Of a DNA stretch of 64,000 nt, positions 8,500-15,153 are shown one piece after another. Numbering within the stretch: the stretch's first letter is position 1; each line of letters begins with the position of its first letter. A program made the translations under genes and the position numbers. Source of the DNA: Ramlibacter sp. PS4R-6 (GTDB lineage: Bacteria; Pseudomonadota; Gammaproteobacteria; Burkholderiales; Burkholderiaceae_C); assembly GCF_037572775.1 (NCBI RefSeq), contig NZ_JBBHKA010000001.1, forward strand, positions 1,674,001 to 1,738,000, in the 5' to 3' direction. The notes under the pieces are model-generated. The model searched no databases. It had not been told where the DNA came from and saw only the letters and a program-made list of their open reading frames with translations.

Positions 8500-8904
8500 A
8501 TGTCCCTACGTACCCTCAAATCCCTCACCGCTGTTCTTGGAGCGGTGCCGGTACTCACCGGCTTGGCGACCATGCTTGGCGTCCACGACCCCATCTATTC
8601 GAGCTTGCGCCTTCCTGAGAACGCGCTGCTGGACAGCAACCTTCGGTTCTTTGGTGGCGTATGGCTCGGCCTGGGCGTTGCGGTCTACTGGCTCATACCG
8701 CGTCTCGAAACTCAAGTGGCGCTGTTCAGGGCGGTGTGGGTCATGATCTTCCTCGGAGGCATTGGCCGCCTACTGTCCATGCTGCTTGTCGGAGCACCCC
8801 CACTTCCGTTCGTGCTCTTCACCGTCTTGGAAGTGCTTGGCGCACCGGCCTTCATCGCGTGGCACGCAAGGCTTGTGCGCCCCTCTGCTGAAGTGTCGGT
8901 GTGA
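8500..8904 (+). CDS. Cassette 5: DUF4345-type membrane protein
   Basis: A 134-residue protein with about four hydrophobic helices. It carries DSNLRFFGGVWLGLG and MIFLGGIGRLLSM, which resemble the conserved blocks of DUF4345 small membrane proteins (recognition from memory, not searched). Start at 8500 lies 22 nt inside the cassette and no alternative gives a better membrane topology. Unlike the other cassettes, the stop is about 40 bp before the R'' box. Inner-membrane location is inferred; no biochemical role is known. Confidence 0.75.
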   Translation: MSLRTLKSLTAVLGAVPVLTGLATMLGVHDPIYSSLRLPENALLDSNLRFFGGVWLGLGVAVYWLIPRLETQVALFRAVWVMIFLGGIGRLLSMLLVGAPPLPFVLFTVLEVLGAPAFIAWHARLVRPSAEVSV

Positions 8905-8944
8905 GGTCCGAGCTGCCCTCATCCTTGCTGGCCGAGGCGGCGCT

Positions 8945-9022
8945 GCCTAACTGTTCCATCGAGGGGGGATGCAACATCAGGCTTCGCCTGCTGTTGCATG
9001 GCCCTCATGTCAAACGTTAGGC
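8945..9022 (+). other. attC site of cassette 5
   Basis: A 78-bp site from R'' GCCTAAC (8945-8951) to R' GTTAGGC (9016-9022), perfectly complementary to each other and to the cassette start. The central stem is ATGCAACATCAGG-cttcg-CCTGCTGTTGCAT, with one mismatch in 13 bp. Confidence 0.92.
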
Positions 9023-9035
9023 GATAAAGAGGCGC

Positions 9036-9593
9036 ATGCAACTCGTGTCACCGTCACTCGAGTATCTGGGGAGCTACGTCGCTGCCTTGGAACGCGGCTG
9101 GTCGGCTGACAATCTTCGGGGTGAAGTCGCCGCCCGCGAGGAGCTGGCGAAGATCAATGCCGACGCCTCGGCATTCCTCAGTTCCCTGGTCGACCCGGAG
9201 GCGAAGGGGCCACCGGTCACGCTTCCGGACGGATCGAAGGTGGAGCGCCTTCCTTCCTTTCGGCGATGGATCTGGGATGGGGAGTTCTGCGGGAGCATCG
9301 GGCTTCGCTGGAAAGCAGGCTCGACATCCCTGCCGCCGTACTCCCTGGGCCACATTGGCTACGCTGTCGTGCCATGGAAGCGGGGATTGGGGTATGCCAC
9401 TCGCGCGTTGCAGGTGATGTTGCCCGAAGCGAAGGCAATCGGCCTGCCTTTTGTGGAGATCACCACCGACCCGGACAACCTGCCGTCGCAGAAAGTGATC
9501 CAAGCCAACGGCGGGTTTCTCGTCGAGCGCTTCACGAAGCCGCCGCAGTACGGCGGTGTCCCCGGCTTGCGCTTTCGGATTGCGCTCGAATGA
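9036..9593 (+). CDS. Cassette 6: GNAT-family N-acetyltransferase
   Basis: A 185-residue acetyltransferase. The acetyl-CoA-binding region is visible as HIGYAVVPWKRGLGYATRALQVML (motif A, with R/Q-x-x-G-x-G/A replaced by KRGLGYA), followed by EITTDPDNLPSQKVIQANGGFLVE (motif B with the conserved N-x-x-S-x-x-x-x-x-x-x-G-F). It resembles YjdJ/ribosomal-type acetyltransferases often found as cassette cargo. Start 9036 is 19 nt into the cassette. The acceptor substrate is unknown; such genes may modify small molecules or antibiotics, which the sequence does not show. Confidence 0.85.
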   Translation: MQLVSPSLEYLGSYVAALERGWSADNLRGEVAAREELAKINADASAFLSSLVDPEAKGPPVTLPDGSKVERLPSFRRWIWDGEFCGSIGLRWKAGSTSLPPYSLGHIGYAVVPWKRGLGYATRALQVMLPEAKAIGLPFVEITTDPDNLPSQKVIQANGGFLVERFTKPPQYGGVPGLRFRIALE

Positions 9594-9645
9594 CCCGCGT
9601 GCAGCGCTCCGCATTCCCCGGCTGCCGGTCCACTCTACGGTAGCC
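9590..9645 (+). other. Degenerate attC at the right end of the array
   Basis: After the cassette 6 stop the sequence GCTGCCGGTCCACTCTACGGTAGCC closely resembles the right end of the cassette 1 attC (GCCGGTCACTTCTACGTTAGACC), but the core reads GGTAGCC (9639-9645) instead of GTTRRRY. Only GAATGACC-like remnants occur at the R'' position. It looks like a decayed or partly deleted attC that now closes the array. Confidence 0.5.
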
Positions 9646-9662
9646 AGATCGCAGGACAGTCG

Positions 9663-10004
9663 ATGACCAAGTACCTGATCTCCTTCCCCGCACCGGCGAT
9701 GAACGTCCCCCCTGAGGACTTTGCCGCCGTTGGCGAAGCCGCGCGCGCGGTCGTCCTCGAGGCAAAGGCCGCGGGTGTCTACGTGTTCGGCGGCGGGATC
9801 AACGACGGGGCCGCGCCGGTGATGGTCGCCGGCGACGGTACGGTCACGAAAGGAACCTACCCGCAGACCCGCGAGTTCGATGGCGGCCTTTGCATCCTGG
9901 AGCTCCCGTCGCGCGAAGCTGCCGTCCATTGGGCGGCGAAGCTCGCCCAGGCCTGCCGCTGCTCGCAGGAACTGCGGGAGTTCCACTACGACCCCGACAG
10001 CTGA
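9663..10004 (+). CDS. YciI-family (YCII-related) protein
   Basis: A 113-residue dimeric alpha-beta barrel protein of the YCII-related family: MTKYLISFPAP opening, TKGTYPQTREFDGGLCILELPSREAA central strands, and a helix AAKLAQACRC. Related proteins in Proteobacteria sit beside ECF sigma factors and are mostly of unknown function. Start 9663 follows GCAGGACAG. It is 18 bp beyond the degenerate attC, so it could be a former cassette or the first host gene after the array; no second attC follows it. Confidence 0.75.
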   Translation: MTKYLISFPAPAMNVPPEDFAAVGEAARAVVLEAKAAGVYVFGGGINDGAAPVMVAGDGTVTKGTYPQTREFDGGLCILELPSREAAVHWAAKLAQACRCSQELREFHYDPDS

Positions 10005-10119
10005 CCAGCGCGAGGCTGTTGTTCGGCCTGTTTCATGAGAGCGCCACGCCTTCGGGCGAAGTGACGAGAATGGACCCTCCCAGGCCCCACAATTCCTCGA
10101 CCCTCCTGAAAGGAAAGCC

Positions 10120-10398
10120 ATGAGAACGATCATCGCAGGCATCGCACTGCTTCTTGCCCTTGTGCCCGCCGCGCGTGCCGCAGAAGAGTCCGTTGGCGAC
10201 AAGGCACGTGAAGCGAAAGCAGAGGCCGTGCAAACCAAGCGCGAGGCAGGAAAGGAAGTGCGCCAAGCCGGTCGCGACGTCAAGAAAACCGGTCGCAAGG
10301 TCCGGCAGGCGGTCATCACTCGTTGTGCGGACGGTCGCCATACGGCCAAGGGTGCATCGGGTTGCGCGGGTCATGGCGGAGTGGCTGACCCCAAGTGA
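10120..10398 (+). CDS. Small secreted Ala/Lys/Arg-rich hypothetical protein
   Basis: A 92-residue protein with a clear Sec signal peptide (residues 1-20, ending ARA-A). A charged helical segment follows, built of repeated (A/G)xEVRQAGRDVKK-type units, and then a C-terminal part with two cysteines (RCADG ... GCAGH). It is probably periplasmic. The helical Lys/Arg/Ala pattern resembles histone H1-like or LEA-like repeats by composition only. It has an AAGGAAAG ribosome-binding site. No recognised family; function unknown. Confidence 0.65.
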   Translation: MRTIIAGIALLLALVPAARAAEESVGDKAREAKAEAVQTKREAGKEVRQAGRDVKKTGRKVRQAVITRCADGRHTAKGASGCAGHGGVADPK

Positions 10399-10418
10399 GT
10401 CATGCAGTCGCAGCGCCC

Positions 10419-10778
10419 ATGACCACAACACTTGCCTGGCTCCTCTTCGCACTCGGGGTGGGGCACATCGTGTATGCCTTCGCCAAGTTTCGCGTCCCCC
10501 TGCTCGAAGGCCTATCCGCGGGCGTGGTGGGCCAGTTCGGCTCCCCGGAGGTCCGGCGGACAGCTTTCTGGTTCACGATGTTCGGGCCGTTGCTGATGCT
10601 CTCCGGACAAGTTGCCCTGCACGCGGCCCATGCCGGCGACCTCGGGCTCTTTCGCCTCGTCGGCGCGTACCTGCTCGCCATTTCGGTCGTGGGCGTGGTC
10701 GCGCTTCCCAAATCTCCCTTCGTGGTGGGCCTGCTGATCTCGTCGTCGATCGTCGCGGCCAGCTATGGCTTCATCTGA
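10419..10778 (+). CDS. Four-helix membrane hypothetical protein (DUF6463-like)
   Basis: A 119-residue membrane protein with four predicted helices (about 3-24, 42-65, 72-90 and 95-117). The first helix contains GVGHIVYAF, reminiscent of DUF6463 proteins, but this is recognition from memory. An in-frame GTG at 10395 overlaps the preceding stop; the ATG at 10419 (MTTTLAWLLFALG) gives the cleaner membrane start and is chosen. Role unknown. Confidence 0.6.
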   Translation: MTTTLAWLLFALGVGHIVYAFAKFRVPLLEGLSAGVVGQFGSPEVRRTAFWFTMFGPLLMLSGQVALHAAHAGDLGLFRLVGAYLLAISVVGVVALPKSPFVVGLLISSSIVAASYGFI

Positions 10779-10796
10779 GCATCTGAGCGCACGCGC

Positions 10797-11249
10797 ATGA
10801 CGGTCAAGCGCATGGACAACATCGGCATCGTGGTCGAGAACCTCGACGCCGCCATCGCGTTCTTCACCGAACTGGGCCTGTCGCTCGAAGGGCGCGCCCC
10901 GATCGAAGGCGCCTGGGCGGACGGCGTCACCGGGCTGAAGAACATGCGTGTCGAGATCGCCATGATGCGCACGCCGGACGGTCACTCGCGGCTGGAGCTG
11001 TCGCGCTTCCTCGCGCCGCCGGTGGCCGCCGACCACCGCAACGCGCCGGTGAACGCGCTCGGCTACCTTCGCGTCATGTTCACGGTCAGCGACATCGACG
11101 ACACGCTCGTGCGGCTGCGCAAGCGCGGCGCAACGCTGGTTGGCGAAGTGGTCGATTACCAGGACGTCTACCGTCTCTGCTACATCCGCGGCCCGGAAGG
11201 CATCCTCATCGGGCTTGCGCAGGAACTGGCGCAGCGAAGCGCCCCTTGA
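10797..11249 (+). CDS. VOC (glyoxalase/bleomycin-resistance fold) family protein
   Basis: A 150-residue vicinal-oxygen-chelate protein with two beta-alpha-beta-beta-beta modules. The first strand is RMDNIGIVVENLDAAIAFFTELGL, and the second half contains YLRVMFTVSDIDDTLVRLRKRGATLVGEV and CYIRGPEGILIGLAQ. Metal-ligand positions are not all obvious by eye (the usual first-strand His is Asn in DNIGI), so catalytic competence is uncertain. The family includes lyases, dioxygenases and resistance proteins. It is followed closely by DUF1653. Confidence 0.85.
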   Translation: MTVKRMDNIGIVVENLDAAIAFFTELGLSLEGRAPIEGAWADGVTGLKNMRVEIAMMRTPDGHSRLELSRFLAPPVAADHRNAPVNALGYLRVMFTVSDIDDTLVRLRKRGATLVGEVVDYQDVYRLCYIRGPEGILIGLAQELAQRSAP

Positions 11250-11254
11250 ATCCT

Positions 11255-11485
11255 ATGAGCGACCTCCCGCCCCTGCCCGAAACCCCGCCCGGCCGCTACC
11301 GCCACTACAAGGGCGGCGAATACGAGGTGATCGGCGCGGCGCGCCACAGCGAGACGCTGGAGCCGCTGGTCGTCTATCGCCCGCTGTACAACGCCTCGGG
11401 CCTGTGGGTGCGGCCGCACGGCATGTTTTTCGGGAAGGTCGAAGTGGCGGGACAATGGCTGCCCCGCTTCACCCGCATCGACTGA
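11255..11485 (+). CDS. DUF1653 domain protein
   Basis: A 76-residue protein made almost entirely of the DUF1653 motif: GRYRHYKGGEYEVIGAARHSETLEPLVVYRPLY, then WVRPHGMFFGKVE and LPRF. The family is widespread and uncharacterised. The ATG at 11255 is chosen over a TTG at 11246. The gene lies 5 bp after the VOC gene and 9 bp before the next VOC gene, so all three are probably cotranscribed. Confidence 0.85.
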   Translation: MSDLPPLPETPPGRYRHYKGGEYEVIGAARHSETLEPLVVYRPLYNASGLWVRPHGMFFGKVEVAGQWLPRFTRID

Positions 11486-11494
11486 AACCGCCGC

Positions 11495-11872
11495 ATGTTC
11501 GACCACGTCAAGTTCGGTGTCACCGACTTCGCCGCCAGCAAGGCGTTCTACATCCGCGCGCTCGCGCCGCTCGGCGCCGCCGTCGTCGCGGAGGGCGAGC
11601 CCACCTACGGCATCGAGCTGTGCCAGCCGGGCGGCACGGTGTCGTTGTGCCTGTTCCAGACCGAAGAGAAGCCGGCGCACCTGCACATTGCCTTCCAGGC
11701 CCCCACGCGCGCGCAGGTCGATGCCTTCTATCGCGCGGCGCTGGAAGCAGGCGCCCGGGACAATGGGGCGCCGGGCCTGCGCCCGAAGTACCACGCCAAC
11801 TACTATGCGGCTTTCGTCATCGGCCCTGACGGGCACAACCTCGAAGCGGTTTGCCACGCACCGGGCGCCTGA
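11495..11872 (+). CDS. VOC family protein, glyoxalase-like
   Basis: A 125-residue single-module VOC protein. MFDHVKFGVTDFAASKAFYIRALAPLG provides the first strand with His4, HLHIAFQAPTRAQVDAFY gives the middle metal ligand (HIAF), and YAAFVIGPDGHNLEAVCH gives the C-terminal glutamate (NLEAV). With ligands retained it could be a metal-dependent enzyme, but the substrate cannot be predicted. The stop is one base before the next ATG. Confidence 0.85.
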   Translation: MFDHVKFGVTDFAASKAFYIRALAPLGAAVVAEGEPTYGIELCQPGGTVSLCLFQTEEKPAHLHIAFQAPTRAQVDAFYRAALEAGARDNGAPGLRPKYHANYYAAFVIGPDGHNLEAVCHAPGA

Positions 11873-11873
11873 C

Positions 11874-12320
11874 ATGCAAAAGCTCTTCGCATTCCTTGCT
11901 GCTCTCGCCTGCACGGCGGTGCTCGCCGCTGCACCCGTGCCGACGATCGTCGTCGATGCCGGCCACAACCAGGTCGTCCAGCGCGAAGGCGCGCAGGCGC
12001 AGGGCTACGTCGTCGCGCCCGCGGCATCGCTGCGGCTCGATGCGCGCAAATTCGACTTCACCCACGCGGGCTACCCCAACCTCAAGCCCGACGCCGTGCA
12101 CGTCGTGATCAAGGAGCGCCAGTACTTCGCGCCATGGCCGAAGTCCGGGCTGCTGGAGTTGTCCAGGGACACTCTCGCCGCCGTGAACGACGGGCCGGCG
12201 TTCGACGGCTTCCGCGCGGGCGACTCGGTCGAGATCGGCATCGGCAAGAAGGACGTCGACCACGCCAAGCGCTCGATCTCCTTCAAGGTTCAGTGGGCTG
12301 CGGGCGTCACGGTCAAGTAA
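11874..12320 (+). CDS. Periplasmic hypothetical protein
   Basis: A 148-residue protein with a Sec signal peptide (MQKLFAFLAALACTAVLAAA). The mature part is beta-rich, with DARKFDFTHAGYPNLKPDAVHVVIKERQY in its centre and IGKKDVDHAKRSISFKVQW near the end. No family is recognised. It starts 1 nt after the upstream VOC stop, so it is in the same operon. A soluble exported role is inferred from the signal peptide only. Confidence 0.6.
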   Translation: MQKLFAFLAALACTAVLAAAPVPTIVVDAGHNQVVQREGAQAQGYVVAPAASLRLDARKFDFTHAGYPNLKPDAVHVVIKERQYFAPWPKSGLLELSRDTLAAVNDGPAFDGFRAGDSVEIGIGKKDVDHAKRSISFKVQWAAGVTVK

Positions 12321-12326
12321 ACAGCG

Positions 12327-13028
12327 ATGGCTTCGCAAACCCCCATCGTCCTCGTCCCCGGCCTGTTGTGCGCCGCCGAGCTGTTTGCGCCGCAGGTCCC
12401 CGCGCTCTGGCCTCACGGCCCGGTGCACATCGCATCGACGCTGCAGGGCGACACGATCGCCGAAATTGCTTCCGCCATCCTGGCTTCGGCGCCACCGCGC
12501 TTCGCGCTCGCGGGGCTGTCGATGGGCGGCTACATCAGCATGGAAATCATGCGGCAGGCGCCGGCGCGCGTGACGAAGCTCGCGCTGCTCGATACCTCGG
12601 CCCGGCCCGACACGCCGGAGCAATCTGAATTCCGCCGTACGCTCATCGCGCGCACGAAGGCAGGCGAGTTCGAAGCGGTGTTCGAACAGACCCTGGGCGC
12701 CTTCCTGCGCCCCGCGGTCTGGAACGACCCGCAGCTTCAGCAGGTGTGGCGCCGCATGGCGCTGACGACGGGCGCCGATGCCTACTGCAGGCACCTCGAG
12801 GCGATCATCGCCCGCATCGATTCGCGTCCCAGCCTCGCCCGCGTCGCCGTGCCGACGCTCGTCGTGGTCGGCGAGCTGGATCCGTTGACGCCGCCCGAGC
12901 GCGCACGCGAAATCGCGGGGCTGATTGCCGGTGCACGGCTCGTCGAGGTTCCGCAGTGCGGCCATGGGTCGACACTGGACCAGCCCGGGGTCGTCACGCG
13001 GGAATTGGTGCAATGGCTGGAGCAATAA
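12327..13028 (+). CDS. Alpha/beta hydrolase (compact, 3-oxoadipate-enol-lactonase-like)
   Basis: A 233-residue cytosolic alpha/beta hydrolase. The nucleophile elbow is AGLSMGGY, the acid is in VVGELDPLTPP and the histidine in PQCGHGS, so the triad is complete. The opening IVLVPGLLCAAELFAPQ is typical of the small lactonase/esterase subgroup. It starts 6 bp after the previous gene. The true substrate is unknown. Confidence 0.85.
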   Translation: MASQTPIVLVPGLLCAAELFAPQVPALWPHGPVHIASTLQGDTIAEIASAILASAPPRFALAGLSMGGYISMEIMRQAPARVTKLALLDTSARPDTPEQSEFRRTLIARTKAGEFEAVFEQTLGAFLRPAVWNDPQLQQVWRRMALTTGADAYCRHLEAIIARIDSRPSLARVAVPTLVVVGELDPLTPPERAREIAGLIAGARLVEVPQCGHGSTLDQPGVVTRELVQWLEQ

Positions 13029-13053
13029 TCGCGGCTGCCCCGGAGACTCACTC

Positions 13054-13551
13054 GTGCGAAAACTCGTTACAGCCCTGTTTTTCTTCCTGGCCGCCCTGCA
13101 GGCCCAAGCCGCGCCGGCCACCGCCGAATCCATCGAACGCCTGCTCGTCGCCTCCAACGTCGAAGCCACGATGGATTCCTTCTACGTGGCGATGGAACAG
13201 ATCATGCGGCAGTCCATGCAGCAGGCCGTCGGCCAGCAAAGGCTGACGCCCGAGCAGCAGCGGGTGATGGACTCGCTGCCGCCGAAGTTCATGAAGCTGA
13301 TGAAGGACGAGTACGGCTGGGCGTCGATGAAGCCGGATTTCGTGCGCATCTACCAGGAGACCTTCGAGCAGGAAGAGGTCGAGGCGATGATCGCCTTCTA
13401 CCAGTCGCCAGCGGGCCGCTCGCTGCTGGCCAAGATGCCGCTCATCATCCAGCGCTCCGCGGCGCTCAGCCAGCAGCGGATGGTCACGCTGATGCCGCGC
13501 ATGACGAGGATGCTGGAAGACGCCATCCGCGAGGCGGCGCAAGCCCGCTAG
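13054..13551 (+). CDS. DUF2059 domain-containing exported protein
   Basis: A 165-residue secreted protein: signal peptide (VRKLVTALFFFLAALQAQAA) followed by an all-helical DUF2059 domain with RIYQETFEQEEVEAMIAFYQSPAGRSLLAKMP, the characteristic family block. Function of DUF2059 is unknown; proteins are periplasmic. A GTG at 13054 preceded by CCGGAG is chosen because it starts the signal peptide. The gene lies 25 bp after the hydrolase. Confidence 0.8.
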   Translation: MRKLVTALFFFLAALQAQAAPATAESIERLLVASNVEATMDSFYVAMEQIMRQSMQQAVGQQRLTPEQQRVMDSLPPKFMKLMKDEYGWASMKPDFVRIYQETFEQEEVEAMIAFYQSPAGRSLLAKMPLIIQRSAALSQQRMVTLMPRMTRMLEDAIREAAQAR

Positions 13552-13564
13552 CCGGCCGCCTGCC

Positions 13565-13834
13565 ATGAAGCGCGCCGCCACCACCGTCGTCGTCCTCGCC
13601 GCGCTCTTGGCGCTGGCCTTCGTGCTGAACCCGTCGCCCGAGCGCCACCGCCAGAAGATCAAGGACACGATCGCGCAGCGCAGCCCGATCGCCGGCGCGC
13701 TGGGCCTCGGTTCGCTGGCGGCTTTCGCGTCCAGCTACCACTCGCTGGGCGTCGCCTCGTACACCACCGCGGGCGAGCGCACGCTGTCCTGGGGCGCGTT
13801 CGGCATGGTGTTCGTCGCCGACCAGGGGAAGTGA
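13565..13834 (+). CDS. Small membrane-anchored hypothetical protein
   Basis: An 89-residue protein with an N-terminal hydrophobic anchor or signal (MKRAATTVVVLAALLALAFVL), a basic HRQKIKD segment and a C-terminal part ending WGAFGMVFVAD. It vaguely resembles DUF4359 proteins, but I cannot confirm this. It lies 13 bp after the DUF2059 gene and 4 bp before an SRPBCC gene, so it is in the same transcription unit. Confidence 0.55.
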   Translation: MKRAATTVVVLAALLALAFVLNPSPERHRQKIKDTIAQRSPIAGALGLGSLAAFASSYHSLGVASYTTAGERTLSWGAFGMVFVADQGK

Positions 13835-13838
13835 TCGC

Positions 13839-14291
13839 ATGGCCGCCACCGCCGATCGCGAATGCGTCCACTCCCGGCTGATTGACGCGCCGCCCGCGCG
13901 CGTGTTCAAGGCCATTGCCGACCCGACGCACCTCACGCGCTGGTTCGGGCCCGCGGGTTTCAGCAGCACCTTCCATGAGTTCGACTTCCGCCCCGGCGGC
14001 CTGTGGCGCGTGGACCTGCACGGCCCCGACGGCAAGGACTACCCGAACGAGTACGTCTTCCTCGACGTCGTCGAGCCGCAGCGCGTGGTGATCGAGCACC
14101 TGTCGCCCGACGGCGGCCACCACTTCCTGCTGACGATCACGCTGGCGCGCGAAGGCGAGGGCACGCGCGTGGGCTGGCGGCAGGTGTTCGACACGGCGGA
14201 GCATCGCGACAAGGTCGCGGCGTTCGTGCTGCCCGCCAACGAGCAGAACCTCGACCGCCTCCAGGCCGAGGTGCACAACGTGCAGCCATGA
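13839..14291 (+). CDS. SRPBCC (AHSA1-type START-like) protein
   Basis: A 150-residue START/Bet v1-fold protein. SRLIDAPPARVFKAIADPTHLTRWFGPAGF is the standard AHSA1-family opening, followed by FDFRPGGLWRVDLHGPDG and a C-terminal helix. These bind hydrophobic ligands or act as stress-linked proteins in bacteria. Its stop overlaps the next start (ATGA). Ligand unknown. Confidence 0.85.
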   Translation: MAATADRECVHSRLIDAPPARVFKAIADPTHLTRWFGPAGFSSTFHEFDFRPGGLWRVDLHGPDGKDYPNEYVFLDVVEPQRVVIEHLSPDGGHHFLLTITLAREGEGTRVGWRQVFDTAEHRDKVAAFVLPANEQNLDRLQAEVHNVQP

Positions 14292-14593
14292 AGGACGAGG
14301 ACCGCCGCGCCGCGATCGTCATGTCGCTGCTCGGCGCCGTCGGTTTCGGCGCGGCGGGCGTCTACGCCCTGTGGAACCACTCGATCACCTTCCCGACCAA
14401 GGGCAGCGGCCTGCAGACCGGCACCGGCACGTCGGCCGACATCATGGGCTGGGTGCTGCTGGCCGCCAGCGCCGCGATGCTCGCGCATTTCGCGATGGCC
14501 GTGCGCCCCGGCAAGGTCGGCGGCTGGTGGGCCGTCTCACTGATGCTTACTTGGGCGATTGCCGCCGCCGTATATTTCGCTGCGCGCCGATGA
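14288..14593 (+). CDS. Three-helix membrane hypothetical protein
   Basis: A 101-residue membrane protein with helices near residues 10-28, 54-72 and 79-97 and a periplasmic-type loop rich in Gly/Thr (TKGSGLQTGTGTSAD). No family is recognised. It overlaps both neighbours by the ATGA arrangement, so its translation is coupled to the SRPBCC gene upstream and the reductase-like gene downstream. Confidence 0.6.
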   Translation: MKDEDRRAAIVMSLLGAVGFGAAGVYALWNHSITFPTKGSGLQTGTGTSADIMGWVLLAASAAMLAHFAMAVRPGKVGGWWAVSLMLTWAIAAAVYFAARR

Positions 14594-15153
14594 AGACCCA
14601 GTACTACACCGCCTGCACGCTCGACGGCTTCATCGCCACCGAGGACGATTCGCTCGAATGGCTGTTCCCGCTCGGCGACCTCAACGAAACCAGCTACCCG
14701 CAGTTCATCACCGGCGTCGGTGCGCTGGCCATGGGCTCGGCCACCTACGAGTGGATGCTGCGCCACGTGGTGCGCCTGCACACGGCGCAGCCGGGCCAGT
14801 GGCCGTACACGCAGCCCACCTGGGTGTTCTCCGGCCGCGTGCTCAAGCCCGTGCCGGGTGCGGACATCCGCTTCGTGCGCGGGGACGTGCGGCCGGTGCA
14901 CGCGCAGATGCAGGCAGCGGCGCAAGGCAGGAACATCTGGCTCGTGGGTGGCGGCGACCTGGTGGGCCAGTTCCACGACGCCGGCCTGCTCGACGAAATC
15001 ATCGCGCAGGTGGGCTCCGTCACCTTGGGCAAGGGCAAGCCGCTGCTGCCGCGGCGAATCGCTGGCGCCGACGCGCTCCAGCTCGTCTCCGCCACGCGCG
15101 TGGGGCCGGGCTTCGCCGAGCTGCGCTACGAAGTGCCGCGGAAGGCGCCGTGA
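14590..15153 (+). CDS. Dihydrofolate reductase-like (RibD C-terminal) protein
   Basis: A 187-residue protein of the DHFR-fold RibD-C family: MKTQYYTACTLDGFIATEDDSLEWL opening, MGSATYEWML for the cofactor-contact helix, TWVFSGRVL, and IWLVGGGDLVGQFHDAGLLDEI for the NADPH-binding GGG loop. Family members reduce deaminated pyrimidines or other unknown substrates; it is not the housekeeping FolA. Its start overlaps the previous stop (ATGA) and its stop overlaps the next GTG (GTGA). Confidence 0.85.
   Translation: MKTQYYTACTLDGFIATEDDSLEWLFPLGDLNETSYPQFITGVGALAMGSATYEWMLRHVVRLHTAQPGQWPYTQPTWVFSGRVLKPVPGADIRFVRGDVRPVHAQMQAAAQGRNIWLVGGGDLVGQFHDAGLLDEIIAQVGSVTLGKGKPLLPRRIAGADALQLVSATRVGPGFAELRYEVPRKAP

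Larger units (their letters stand above)
5991..9645 (+). mobile_element. Integron gene-cassette array without integrase (CALIN-type), six cassettes
   Basis: Six consecutive units each consist of one + strand ORF followed by a 76-93 bp attC recombination site. Each unit opens with TTRRRY (TTAGGC, TTAGAC or TTAGGT) and each attC closes with GTTRRRY. The R'' box at each ORF end is complementary, exactly or nearly, to that cassette's own first bases: GTCTAAC pairs with TTAGAC in cassette 3, ACCTAAC with TTAGGT in cassette 4 and GCCTAAC with TTAGGC in cassette 5. This is how a cassette excised as a circle should look. Cassette starts are 5992, 6419, 6955, 7980, 8479 and 9017. No tyrosine-recombinase integrase or recognisable attI lies in the window, so this fits a cluster of attC sites lacking an integrase. 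Base composition is visibly lower in GC than the flanks. Confidence 0.9.

Noticed and set aside
5856-9660. An integron integrase gene near the cassette array
   Set aside because: No tyrosine-recombinase-like protein was found on either strand around the array; the neighbours are MaoC and YciI.
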